9,138 bases of DNA, taken from NCBI GenBank assembly GCA_964621345.1, contig CAZUON010000074.1, positions 1 to 9,138 of the forward strand. Reading direction: 5' to 3'. Under the pieces are notes generated by a model that saw only the letters and a list, made by a program, of their open reading frames with translations, searched no databases and was not told the origin of the DNA. Positions 1 to 6,954 of this stretch are shown here, piece by piece; the stretch's first letter is position 1, and every line of letters starts with the position of its first letter. Both the position numbers and the translations under genes were made by a program. This DNA comes from Glaciecola sp964621345 (lineage in GTDB: Bacteria; Pseudomonadota; Gammaproteobacteria; Enterobacterales; Alteromonadaceae).

Positions 1-172
1 GCTTTCGCTGTGATGATGATGCTTCCAATCCACTTGCTGCAAGGTCTCATTTTTAATTTACATCCAACCTTATCGCTAAGTTATAAGACTTTAGCGCCAG
101 ATCAATGTTTTTACCTTGTGTTGTTGCTAAGATTTACCTACGTCAAACATGCGCAGAAAATAGCGAGATGAT
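1..172. other. Leader region upstream of the CoA-transferase/GNAT gene, no confident gene
   Basis: No reliable gene is visible here. One forward frame is open from position 1 to a stop at 169-171, another forward frame stops at 54-56, and a reverse-strand ATG lies at 50-48 and runs off the left edge. Any of these could be the end or start of a neighbouring gene, but each is too short to judge. A small imperfect inverted repeat (CGCTAA at 74-79 against TTAGCG at 91-96) surrounds an AT-rich centre and has no T-run, so it is not called a terminator. The promoter of the next gene must lie here or upstream, but I cannot identify good -35/-10 boxes. Confidence 0.4.
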
Positions 173-2023
173 ATGCAATCGGTGAAATCTCAATTTACCA
201 ACGCGGTCGATTGGCATGGTTTAATACAGTCGGGTAATCGGCTGTTTATTGGGTCGAATGCGGCGGTGCCGAATGCGCTTGTCGACAGCTTAATCGACGA
301 TGCCAAAGATATTAAAGACTTAGAGCTGGTGCATATTGTTACTATCTCAGACAATAAATGGGCAAAGCCAGAATATAAAAACCGATTTAAGGTAAATACC
401 TTTTTTATACATGGTGAGTCTGTTCGCACCGCAGTAGAAGAAGGAAGGGCTGATTACACGCCTTGCTTTTTGTCGGAGATATCAAGCTTATTTTCGGATG
501 AAACCTTACCACTGGATGCTGCATTAATTATGGTCTCGCCGCCCGATGAGCTAGGCTATTGCTCTTTGGGCGTGTCGGTCGATATTGTGATGTCGGCGGC
601 GCGTAACGCAAAGTGTATTATTGCACAAATCAACCCCGACATGCCGCGCACCTCAGGCCATTCGTTTTTACATATTTCTGAATTTAGTGCCTGTATAGAA
701 CACAAGCAAGAGATACCCGCGGTTGAGGTAGCCGAAATATCTCCAATTACTGAGCGAATAGGGCAATATGTTGCAATGCTGGTCGACGATGGTGCAAGCC
801 TTCAGTTAGGCATAGGCAAAGTCCCAGATGCTGTTACACGATACCTACATCATCATAAAAATCTCGGGATTCATTCTGAAATGATCAGCGATGGGGTGAT
901 GGAGTTAATGCAAAAAGGCGTGGTCAACAATCGCGCCAAGACCTTTCATCCGGGTAAAACCGTCACGAGCTTTTGCATCGGGACGAAACGTTTATATGAT
1001 TTTGTGCATAACAACCCGCACGTAGAGTTCTACCCTAGTTCTTACGTTAATAAACCCACAAATATTGCTAAAAATGACGCCATGATATCTATCAATAGTG
1101 CCTTGGAAGTCGATTTATCTGGGCAGGTGGTTTCGGATTCTATTGGCTATCAGTTTTATAGTGGCATTGGCGGTCAAGTAGATTTTGTAACCGGGGCTGC
1201 CAAAAGCCGCGGTGGAAAGTCCATTATTGCTTTGCCGTCTACGGCAAAAGGTGGAAGTATATCGCGCATCACCGCAACTTTGAGTAAAGGCTCTGGGGTG
1301 GTGACTTCCAGAGGTAATGTACATTATGTTGTCACTGAGTTTGGGGTCGCCAGCTTAAAAGGTAAAAGTGTGAGAGAGCGTGCGCTTGAGCTTATCCGAG
1401 TTGCACATCCTAAGTTCAGGGAGGCGCTGCTATCTAAAATTCGAGAGCATTTATGGGTGCCCGATTATCAAAAGCAATTCCCTACCGACATTCCTGAGCT
1501 GGGTGATGTGCAAATAAAACGCATGCAAATTAAAGGTGAAAAGTTCTACTTAAGGGCTTTAAACCCCGCTGATGAAAGGCGCCTACAAGAGTTTTTCTAT
1601 TCACATACAAAGGAAACCGTGCGATTGCGGTACAACTACATACCACAAGGTATGACACGCGAAAAATCCTGTGATTTGGTAAGTGTTGATCAAAGCAAAG
1701 ACATTGCGCTCACTATAGTGAAACAAGAGGGCTCTCACCATATTATTGAAGCGGTGGGGCGGTATTATTTGTATCCGGAGCAAAATGCCTGTGAGGTCGC
1801 ATTTGTTACCCGCGAAAATCATCAGGGTAAGGGTATGGCAAAAATTTTACTCGAGAACATGGTTGCCATCGCGACTGAGCGCAAACTTAGTAAGATGTTT
1901 GCCGTGGTGAAGTCAGAAAACCAGCCAATGATTTCAGTATTTGAGCAATTTGAATTTAAACGTGTGTTTAACCCAGATCCAGGTGAAATTGAGCTGATAC
2001 GCTATTTGAACCAGTCTCATTAA
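173..2023 (+). CDS. Bifunctional acetyl-CoA hydrolase/CoA-transferase with C-terminal GNAT acetyltransferase domain
   Basis: This 616-residue cytoplasmic protein has two parts. Residues about 1-430 match the acetyl-CoA hydrolase/CoA-transferase family (4-hydroxybutyrate CoA-transferase/Cat2-like): GIGKVPDAV at 213-221, then LGIHSEMISDG at 231-241, whose Glu236 sits where family members carry the catalytic glutamate that forms the glutamyl-CoA intermediate. GGQVDF (333-338) and TEFGVASLKG (388-397) are further family blocks. Residues about 455-616 form a GNAT domain with the acetyl-CoA-binding Q-x-x-G-x-A motif at Q551-A556. Its opening (YLRALNPADE) resembles the GNAT half of Pat-type protein acetyltransferases. 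The GNAT part makes the protein much longer than stand-alone CoA-transferases. The start at 173 has only a weak GAG at 165-167. The deacetylase gene follows after 48 bp, probably in one operon. The CoA donor and acetylation target are unknown. The family calls are firm; the function of the fusion is inferred. Confidence 0.93.
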   Translation: MQSVKSQFTNAVDWHGLIQSGNRLFIGSNAAVPNALVDSLIDDAKDIKDLELVHIVTISDNKWAKPEYKNRFKVNTFFIHGESVRTAVEEGRADYTPCFLSEISSLFSDETLPLDAALIMVSPPDELGYCSLGVSVDIVMSAARNAKCIIAQINPDMPRTSGHSFLHISEFSACIEHKQEIPAVEVAEISPITERIGQYVAMLVDDGASLQLGIGKVPDAVTRYLHHHKNLGIHSEMISDGVMELMQKGVVNNRAKTFHPGKTVTSFCIGTKRLYDFVHNNPHVEFYPSSYVNKPTNIAKNDAMISINSALEVDLSGQVVSDSIGYQFYSGIGGQVDFVTGAAKSRGGKSIIALPSTAKGGSISRITATLSKGSGVVTSRGNVHYVVTEFGVASLKGKSVRERALELIRVAHPKFREALLSKIREHLWVPDYQKQFPTDIPELGDVQIKRMQIKGEKFYLRALNPADERRLQEFFYSHTKETVRLRYNYIPQGMTREKSCDLVSVDQSKDIALTIVKQEGSHHIIEAVGRYYLYPEQNACEVAFVTRENHQGKGMAKILLENMVAIATERKLSKMFAVVKSENQPMISVFEQFEFKRVFNPDPGEIELIRYLNQSH

Positions 2024-2059
2024 CTAAGCCCAATTTACAGTCACCGGTGGCCACAGGCT

Positions 2060-2065
2060 AGAGGA
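2060..2065 (+). promoter_or_regulatory. Ribosome binding site of the deacetylase gene
   Basis: AGAGGA lies six bases before the ATG at 2072, which fixes that start. No terminator is visible in the 48-bp gap after the upstream gene, which supports co-transcription. Confidence 0.7.
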
Positions 2066-2071
2066 TACAGT

Positions 2072-2995
2072 ATGACCATTACTCTTATTGGCAGTCCTAG
2101 CTGCGCTTTGCACAACATGGACCCAGATCATCCCGAGCAGCCCGCTCGAATGCACAGTATTAACGACCAAATCATATCGTCTGGTTTGGAAATGGTGGTA
2201 CGATTCACCGATGCTAAACCTGCCCATTTTGACCAGCTTTTACTGGCGCACGACAAAGACTTTGTACAAAACATTTTTGATAAAGCCCCCAGCGATGCAG
2301 ATGAGCGTGTATGGATAGATGATGACACTATAATGATGTCGCACACCCTAAGTGCAGCGCTACACGCAGCAGGTTCGGGTATTGATGCGGTGGACATGGT
2401 TGCAAGCGATGAAACCCAAAGCGCATTTTGTTTAGTCCGCCCTCCGGGTCATCATGCTGAATATGCGCGTTCATCAGGCTTTTGTTTGTTTAACAACGTT
2501 GCTGTAGCAGCTCTACACGCACTGGAACATAGGGGCTATGAACGCGTCGCCATCATTGATTTTGATGTGCATCACGGTAACGGCACCGAAGATATTTTTA
2601 AAGATGACGAACGCGTAATGTTTTGCTCGTCATTCCAACATCCTTTTTACCCCTTCTCAGGCGATGGGCCCACTCGAGAGGGTATACTTAACGTACCGAT
2701 TCCGGCAGGTACCTCTGGCATTGAGTACCGCGAAATGGTGAATCATTGGTGGCAGGCTCTAGACGCTTTTGCACCTCAGCTGGTATTTGTTTCAGCCGGT
2801 TTTGACGCTCATGCGGAAGATGACTTAGGTCATTTACGCTTGGTTGAGGCCGATTACATTTGGCTAAGCGAAAACATAAAGGCGATTGCCGATAAGCATA
2901 GCAAAGGGCATGTTATATCGATGCTCGAAGGTGGTTATGCATTAAGTGCGCTTGCTCGCAGTGTGGTAGCGCATATCAAGGCTTTGATTGGATAA
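2072..2995 (+). CDS. Histone deacetylase family protein (zinc-dependent deacetylase, class II HDAC-like)
   Basis: This 307-residue protein is a complete arginase/deacetylase-fold enzyme, expected to remove acetyl groups from lysine or a small acetylated amine in the cytoplasm. All active-site elements are visible: RPPGHH at 123-128 with the His127/His128 charge-relay pair, DFDVHHGNGT at 163-172 with zinc ligands Asp165 and His167, SAGFDAH at 241-247 with the third ligand Asp245, and EGGY at 286-289 with the transition-state tyrosine Tyr289. The length is normal for bacterial members and there is no signal peptide. The ATG at 2072 has a good ribosome site. It follows the CoA-transferase/GNAT gene by 48 bp, so acetyltransferase and deacetylase activities are probably co-expressed, recalling AcuA and AcuC of Bacillus, which control acetyl-CoA synthetase. 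Members of the family also hydrolyse acetylpolyamines, so the substrate is not settled by sequence. Confidence 0.95.
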   Translation: MTITLIGSPSCALHNMDPDHPEQPARMHSINDQIISSGLEMVVRFTDAKPAHFDQLLLAHDKDFVQNIFDKAPSDADERVWIDDDTIMMSHTLSAALHAAGSGIDAVDMVASDETQSAFCLVRPPGHHAEYARSSGFCLFNNVAVAALHALEHRGYERVAIIDFDVHHGNGTEDIFKDDERVMFCSSFQHPFYPFSGDGPTREGILNVPIPAGTSGIEYREMVNHWWQALDAFAPQLVFVSAGFDAHAEDDLGHLRLVEADYIWLSENIKAIADKHSKGHVISMLEGGYALSALARSVVAHIKALIG

Positions 2996-3135
2996 AAGGA
3001 GTATTAATCACACAAAGTTTCGCACCTTTTAGTTATTTATTCGTATGTAGTGCATGAGTTTTCATTGCATTGTTGTGGCGGCTTAATCACAATCAGCGCA
3101 CTACAAAAAAGATAAAAAATAGCAAAAGGAACACT
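2996..3135. other. Intergenic gap between deacetylase and aldo/keto reductase genes
   Basis: The 140 bp hold no gene. AAAAGGAG at 2995-3001 looks like a strong ribosome site, but no usable start codon follows it. An imperfect stem (TGCATGA at 3051-3057 with TCATTGCA at 3062-3069, one bulged base) has no T-run. No convincing promoter boxes were found, so it is open whether the reductase is transcribed from here or by read-through. Confidence 0.4.
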
Positions 3136-4188
3136 ATGAAGTTTTCAGCATTAGGGCGCAGTGCTTTGTCTGTGTCGAGAGTATGCTTAGGCAGCATGAC
3201 ATGGGGCATTCAAAATACCCAAGCAGATGCCGACCAACAAATTGCCTATGCCATAGAACGCGGCGTTAATTTTATTGATACCGCCGAAATGTATCCTGTG
3301 CCTCCCAACGATAAAACCTATGGTGATACTGAGCGTGTTATTGGCGATTGGCTAAGCCGCCATCCTGATAAACGCGCAGAGCTTATTATTGCCACCAAAA
3401 TTGCCGGTGTAGGCCTGCAATATATTAGAGGTGGTTCTTTTATTTCCAAAGAGACGATTACTCAAGCCATAGAAGCGTCCTTGGCGCGTTTGCAAAGCGA
3501 TTATATCGATGTGTATCAATTGCACTGGCCGAACCGGACTTCTCCGCACTTTGGTAAACATTGGCCGAATCAGGTTAAGTCAACAAAACTGAACGTTGAG
3601 CGAGAAGTAGAGGGGATGCGAGGCATCGTCGAAGGCTTAGGGATAGCGATTAAAGCCGGTAAAATTAGGCATTGGGGTTTGTCAGATGATACGCCTTGGG
3701 GTATTCATACCTATATTCGTCTGTGTGATGAGTTAGGTGTGCCACGCCCGGTATCGATTCAAAATGAATTTAACCTATTGCATATGAAAGACTGGCCTTT
3801 TTTGATTGAGTCTTGTGTGCTTGAAGATATTGCATATTTGCCATGGTCACCCCTGGCAGGTGGTATGTTGTCAGGTAAATATATTGGCGGAAAACGCCCA
3901 GAGGGGAGTCGTTTCACGCTAGTGCAGCGCCAAGGTTTATTCCGCAATACCGAGACCGCCGAAAAGACCATTATTGAGTATTGCGATCTTGCTCATTCAA
4001 ACAACATTACACCAAGCCAACTTGCATTGGCATGGTGTGACCAAATTGATGGCGTGACATCTACCATTATTGGCGCAACTAATATGACCCAGCTCAAGGA
4101 AAATATAGATGCCTTTGATATTAGCCTAACAGATACCTGTTTAAGTGATATTGATGCATTAATTAAACGCTATCCGGCTGCTTTCTAG
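3136..4188 (+). CDS. Tas-like aldo/keto reductase
   Basis: This 350-residue protein is a NAD(P)H-dependent oxidoreductase of the aldo/keto reductase superfamily, a cytoplasmic TIM barrel reducing aldehydes or ketones. It is closest in motifs to Escherichia coli Tas: LGSMTWGIQNTQADA near 18-32, the block IDTAEMYPVPP at 47-57, and QLHWPNR at 128-134. The catalytic tetrad is intact as Asp48, Tyr53, Lys88 and His130. SIQNEFNLL (207-215) and the late IIGATNMTQLKENI (311-324) are cofactor-binding segments. I start it at ATG 3136 because AAGGA (3126-3130) lies five bases upstream and the next residues (KFSALGRSALSVS) match the usual N-terminus. An in-frame TTG at 3070 would add 22 lysine/asparagine-rich residues not seen in the family. 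The natural substrate is unknown. Tas is known for complementing a tyrosine auxotrophy under starvation, which does not define its reaction. Confidence 0.93.
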   Translation: MKFSALGRSALSVSRVCLGSMTWGIQNTQADADQQIAYAIERGVNFIDTAEMYPVPPNDKTYGDTERVIGDWLSRHPDKRAELIIATKIAGVGLQYIRGGSFISKETITQAIEASLARLQSDYIDVYQLHWPNRTSPHFGKHWPNQVKSTKLNVEREVEGMRGIVEGLGIAIKAGKIRHWGLSDDTPWGIHTYIRLCDELGVPRPVSIQNEFNLLHMKDWPFLIESCVLEDIAYLPWSPLAGGMLSGKYIGGKRPEGSRFTLVQRQGLFRNTETAEKTIIEYCDLAHSNNITPSQLALAWCDQIDGVTSTIIGATNMTQLKENIDAFDISLTDTCLSDIDALIKRYPAAF

Positions 4189-4196
4189 TCCTTACA

Positions 4197-4230
4197 TTTT
4201 AATAAAATTGTCATAAACAGGCTGTATAAC
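4197..4230 (+). promoter_or_regulatory. Putative PhoB-dependent promoter (Pho box plus -10) of the Na+/Pi symporter gene
   Basis: Positions 4197-4214 fit the 18-base Pho box (two CTGTCAT-like units joined by AAAA) at 14 of 18 positions. The first unit TTTTAAT is poor and the second unit TTGTCAT is good. A -10-like TATAAC lies at 4225-4230, exactly ten bases after the box, which is the spacing found in PhoB-activated promoters where the box replaces the -35 element. No good -35 hexamer is present. The predicted start of transcription near 4237 leaves a leader of about 20 nt before the ATG at 4259. The match is by eye in AT-rich DNA and could be chance, but a phosphate transporter downstream makes it sensible. 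Confidence 0.48.
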
Positions 4231-4258
4231 GGCGGTAACATTTAAATAGGTAGTTCTG

Positions 4259-5413
4259 ATGAATCAAAACGTTACCACCGTTAAGCTCCCAAACACTATG
4301 CAAAATTGGCCAAAAGCACTTCGATGGGCATTATTAGTTGTGCTGGTGTTTGCTATGTTAACGGCTGTAAGCCTTATTGGTGGTGGATTTAAAACAGCGA
4401 CCCAAGACCACGCTCGTAATTTGTTTGAGTTTGCCTCCAATCCCTTCATGGGCCTTATCATTGGTATGGTGGCAACCGCGCTAATTCAATCATCGAGTAC
4501 CGTTTCATCTATTATTGTGGCCTTAGTTGCTGGTGGTTTGCCAATCCATATTGCAATTCCGATGATGATGGGGGCTAATATTGGGACCAGTATCACTAAT
4601 ACGATTGTTAGTCTTGGCCATATAAAAGACAAAGAAGAGTTTCAACGCGCCTTCAATGCGGCCACCATTCACGATTTTTTCAATATTTTTGCGGTATTTA
4701 TCTTTTTACCGCTCGAAATTATGTTCGGCTTTTTGGAAACCTTAAGTGGGGCATTAGTGTCTCTTTTCACTCTTGGTAGCGCGGCAGATGTAGGCTCTTT
4801 TAATCCTATTAAGATGATAACCGGTCCACTTGTTGACGGTGTCAAACTTATCACTAGCCAACTACCTCAGCTATACGATGGCGTGGCTCGTATTGTATTG
4901 GGCTTAGCGTTAATTATTTTGTCGATTACGTGGATGGGCAAAATAATGAAATCGCTAATGGTTGGTCGTGCTCGCGCCATCTTAGAGCGCAGTTTAGGCG
5001 CAGGCTCGGTGGCCGGTATTGCCTCAGGAACGATGGTAACAGTACTTGTCCAATCAAGCTCCACAACAACCTCATTGATGGTTCCTTTAGTTGGCAATGG
5101 TGTTGTTACTGCAAGAGCAATTTACCCCTTTACCTTGGGGGCGAATATAGGTACGTGTATCACCGCAGTTATTGCTGCTTTAGCAATTGAAGGGCCTAAT
5201 GCGGGCTTGGCTCTGCAAATTGCTTTTGTGCACTTTTGCTACAATGTTTTAGCCGTGAGTACCATTTACGGGCTAGCTTTTTTGCGTGAATGGCCGCCAA
5301 ACCTTTCTTATCAGCTTTCTTTGAAAGTGGCAGAACAGAAAATGTATGGGGTAGCATATATCGTGGGAGTATTCTTTGTTGTGCCATTTTCAGCGATTTT
5401 AATGCTGCGTTAG
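4259..5413 (+). CDS. Na+/phosphate symporter (NptA/SLC34-like Na/Pi cotransporter family)
   Basis: This 384-residue inner-membrane protein imports inorganic phosphate with sodium. The two inverted Na/Pi repeats of the family are plain: QSSST at 77-81 and again at 265-269, each followed by GANIGT (105-110 and 294-299). The QSSS motifs form the substrate and sodium site in SLC34-type transporters. Hydrophobic segments occur near 22-42, 63-92, 96-118, 140-172, 210-227, 250-280, 285-310, 318-343 and 364-383. It has no C-terminal PhoU-like domain, so it is the short NptA-like form rather than the longer YjbB type, and its size is typical. The ATG at 4259 follows a weak site (AGG at 4248-4250). A Pho-box-like promoter precedes it. 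It converges on the porin gene 105 bp away, and no intrinsic terminator with a T-run on this strand is visible. Confidence 0.93.
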   Translation: MNQNVTTVKLPNTMQNWPKALRWALLVVLVFAMLTAVSLIGGGFKTATQDHARNLFEFASNPFMGLIIGMVATALIQSSSTVSSIIVALVAGGLPIHIAIPMMMGANIGTSITNTIVSLGHIKDKEEFQRAFNAATIHDFFNIFAVFIFLPLEIMFGFLETLSGALVSLFTLGSAADVGSFNPIKMITGPLVDGVKLITSQLPQLYDGVARIVLGLALIILSITWMGKIMKSLMVGRARAILERSLGAGSVAGIASGTMVTVLVQSSSTTTSLMVPLVGNGVVTARAIYPFTLGANIGTCITAVIAALAIEGPNAGLALQIAFVHFCYNVLAVSTIYGLAFLREWPPNLSYQLSLKVAEQKMYGVAYIVGVFFVVPFSAILMLR

Positions 5414-5436
5414 AGCCATTATTGCGGGCAAAAATA

Positions 5437-5468
5437 GTAGCGAGCAAAAAAAGTAGCGAGCAAAAAAA
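5437..5468. repeat. Two exact 16-bp tandem repeats next to the porin terminator
   Basis: GTAGCGAGCAAAAAAA occurs at 5437-5452 and again at 5453-5468 with no mismatch. The second A-run merges with the terminator of the reverse-strand porin gene, where it is read as the T-tract. A degenerate third relative may precede it at about 5421-5436. A recent slippage duplication is the simplest origin. Confidence 0.85.
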
Positions 5469-5487
5469 AGCTGACCGAAGTCAGCTT
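5462..5487 (-). terminator. Rho-independent terminator of the DcaP-family porin gene
   Basis: Read on the reverse strand, AAGCTGAC, the loop TTCG, and GTCAGCTT form a perfect 8-bp stem closed by C-G around a UUCG tetraloop (5468-5487). The stem runs into eight T residues (5469-5462, the last two shared with its end). It lies 31 bases after the porin stop codon. On the forward strand the same hairpin has no T-run, so it should act mainly on the porin transcript. Confidence 0.9.
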
Positions 5488-5518
5488 AAGATTGGGAAAG
5501 GTATTGCTTTACCTTCGT

Positions 5519-6688
5519 TTAAAAGCCATATTTCAAAGAAAACTGCACACGATTCATATCGCCGTCTAGGCCAGATGCTAACTCACGCTTTGCAAAAGCA
5601 TATTCACCGCCTACTGAAATGGCAGTAGTGACCTGATAAATCAGATTAGCTCTAACACTATAAGTTGTCTCTGTAGACGACTCACTCATTAAGTTAGTAT
5701 CAATGTCAGCGTCAAACGCAGAATAGGTAAAGTTGCTGCGCATCTTTGGATTCCAAACATGGCGATATGCGATGCTATAAGCCATAGAGTCAATGTTTTC
5801 TAACTCATTGTTTGGTGTCACGACCGCGCCATTTGCAGCATTAAGTGCCAAATAACGACCGAGGCCTGAGCCCGTATTAAAGGCAATTCGAATGTCATCA
5901 GACTTGCCAATCTTAATCTTACTGGTAAGGCTTACGCCATAAGAAACTTCACTTTCATCAACTTCCAAGCCATCGTCATAAGCGAGCTGTCTTACAAGGC
6001 CTGCAACCGCAAAGTGGCCCCAATCAGCAGTATGGGTATAGCGCACAACTGCGTCTGGAATTGCGTTGTCGTCGGCTGTGATGCGACCGCTCCCGCTTTG
6101 GGGGGTAACTGTTGTTTCAGGGTTTTCTAATGCGAATTCCCATGCGCCACTTGTGTACTTAACTAGCGGTTGACGCTCAAAGATAGTACCGTCGGTGTTA
6201 CCAATAAAATCTAGCGTTTCAGGTAGAACTTTCACGTCCATAAAGGTTGACCAGGTTTGACCAACAGTCCAACCTTTGTATTTAATAAAGGCATGTCTGA
6301 TTCGTGGGGTGTATGAGTTACTGATACGGTCATCGCCATTGGGTGTTGCCATCATGTCGAACTCTAGCACGCCGGTAATAGAGTCACCGTCGTCAGTGGG
6401 GGTAACCGTAGTAAACCGAAATCTAGATTGACGAATATGCGCATCAAACTGCGAGCCTTGGTCGTTTTGCCCAACGGGAGTTAAGCTAGGAATATAAAAA
6501 TCGCGACCAATACTGCCTGATTCTAAAGTCCCGTCTGAATAGTTACTAGCAATCGCATCGGCCTTTATGTAGCCCGAGTATTTAACTGTAGTATCACCAA
6601 TAGAGGCTGCTTGACTCGCGAGTGAAGCAGCACCTAAGCATAAACTTAAAGAAATAGCCTGAGCTGTTTTTGTCATTTTAATAGTCAT
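5519..6688 (-). CDS. DcaP-family outer-membrane porin
   Basis: This 389-residue protein is a secreted beta-barrel porin. A signal peptide covers residues 1-27 (basic start, hydrophobic core, cleavage after ASQA). Mature residues show DcaP hallmarks: YSGYIKADAI, GRDFYIPSLTPVG, the block with HIRQSRFRF, RIRHAFIKYKGWTVGQTWSTFMD (given here in the 20-residue piece RIRHAFIKYKGWTVGQTWST), and LPETLDFIGNTDGTIFERQP. The chain ends KYGF, the terminal phenylalanine that outer-membrane barrels use for assembly. DcaP porins of Acinetobacter are linked to dicarboxylate and related small-acid uptake, but the substrate here is unknown. It lacks the N-terminal coiled-coil extension of Acinetobacter DcaP. Three in-frame ATGs exist (6700, 6688, 6676). 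I prefer 6688 because GGA lies about eight bases upstream and the signal peptide reads well, but 6676 is possible. The gene is divergent from acs, with a shared control region. Confidence 0.9.
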   Translation of the reverse strand: MTIKMTKTAQAISLSLCLGAASLASQAASIGDTTVKYSGYIKADAIASNYSDGTLESGSIGRDFYIPSLTPVGQNDQGSQFDAHIRQSRFRFTTVTPTDDGDSITGVLEFDMMATPNGDDRISNSYTPRIRHAFIKYKGWTVGQTWSTFMDVKVLPETLDFIGNTDGTIFERQPLVKYTSGAWEFALENPETTVTPQSGSGRITADDNAIPDAVVRYTHTADWGHFAVAGLVRQLAYDDGLEVDESEVSYGVSLTSKIKIGKSDDIRIAFNTGSGLGRYLALNAANGAVVTPNNELENIDSMAYSIAYRHVWNPKMRSNFTYSAFDADIDTNLMSESSTETTYSVRANLIYQVTTAISVGGEYAFAKRELASGLDGDMNRVQFSLKYGF

Positions 6689-6775
6689 AGGTGTGTCCAT
6701 ATTCGTTAATAGTGTGTAAAGACTTGGTTAATCTGGATACATTTTTATGTAAAGTTCCGCACTTTCAAATTAGCG

Positions 6776-6794
6776 CATGGTCTATGAGACTATG
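6776..6794. promoter_or_regulatory. 19-bp inverted repeat, candidate operator
   Basis: CATGGTCT at 6776-6783 and AGACTATG at 6787-6794 form an inverted repeat with a three-base centre and one G/T mismatch. A symmetric site of this length between divergent genes suits a dimeric regulator, but I do not recognise the regulator family from the motif. Confidence 0.4.
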
Positions 6795-6816
6795 GTTGTA
6801 TTTTATTAAACATGAG

Positions 6817-6832
6817 CGTGTATTAGTCCACA
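6817..6832. promoter_or_regulatory. CRP-like site upstream of acs
   Basis: CGTGT, six bases, CCACA matches the CRP pattern TGTGA-N6-TCACA at seven of ten positions with the right spacing and keeps the central GTG...CAC contacts. It lies about 130 bp before the acs start. CRP activates acs in Escherichia coli, which gives the match some weight, yet it is imperfect and could be chance. Confidence 0.32.
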
Positions 6833-6948
6833 CCTAAAACAAACTTAGGGTAAAGCATGATGAATATAGCGAATGCGATACTACCAAAGTCTCATTTTGG
6901 TTTTTGCTAAGAGGACTATTGTTTACAGCGTACTAACAAAGTATTTAA

Positions 6949-6954
6949 CGGAGG
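6949..6954 (+). promoter_or_regulatory. Ribosome binding site that fixes the acs start
   Basis: CGGAGG ends eight bases before the ATG at 6963. This strong site, together with the family-typical N-terminus that follows, selects 6963 over the upstream in-frame ATG at 6873. Confidence 0.85.

Noticed and set aside
1..171. Open forward frame ending at 169-171, and a reverse ATG at 50-48, as partial neighbouring genes
   Set aside because: They are too short and mutually conflicting, with no recognisable residues and no convincing ribosome site.
3073..3112. CRP-like TGTG...CACA before the reductase gene
   Set aside because: The half-sites are two bases too far apart for CRP.
3070..3135. TTG start extending the aldo/keto reductase by 22 residues
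   Set aside because: There is no ribosome site, the residues are unlike the family, and the ATG at 3136 has AAGGA and the standard N-terminus.
5290..5628. Forward open frame of 112 codons across the symporter end and porin end
   Set aside because: It overlaps two well-supported genes and the terminator, its translation is low-complexity and lysine-rich, and it matches no family.
6689..6700. Porin start at 6700, four codons upstream
   Set aside because: No ribosome-site sequence precedes it. The start at 6688 has a GGA at suitable distance and a better signal peptide. The choice is not certain.
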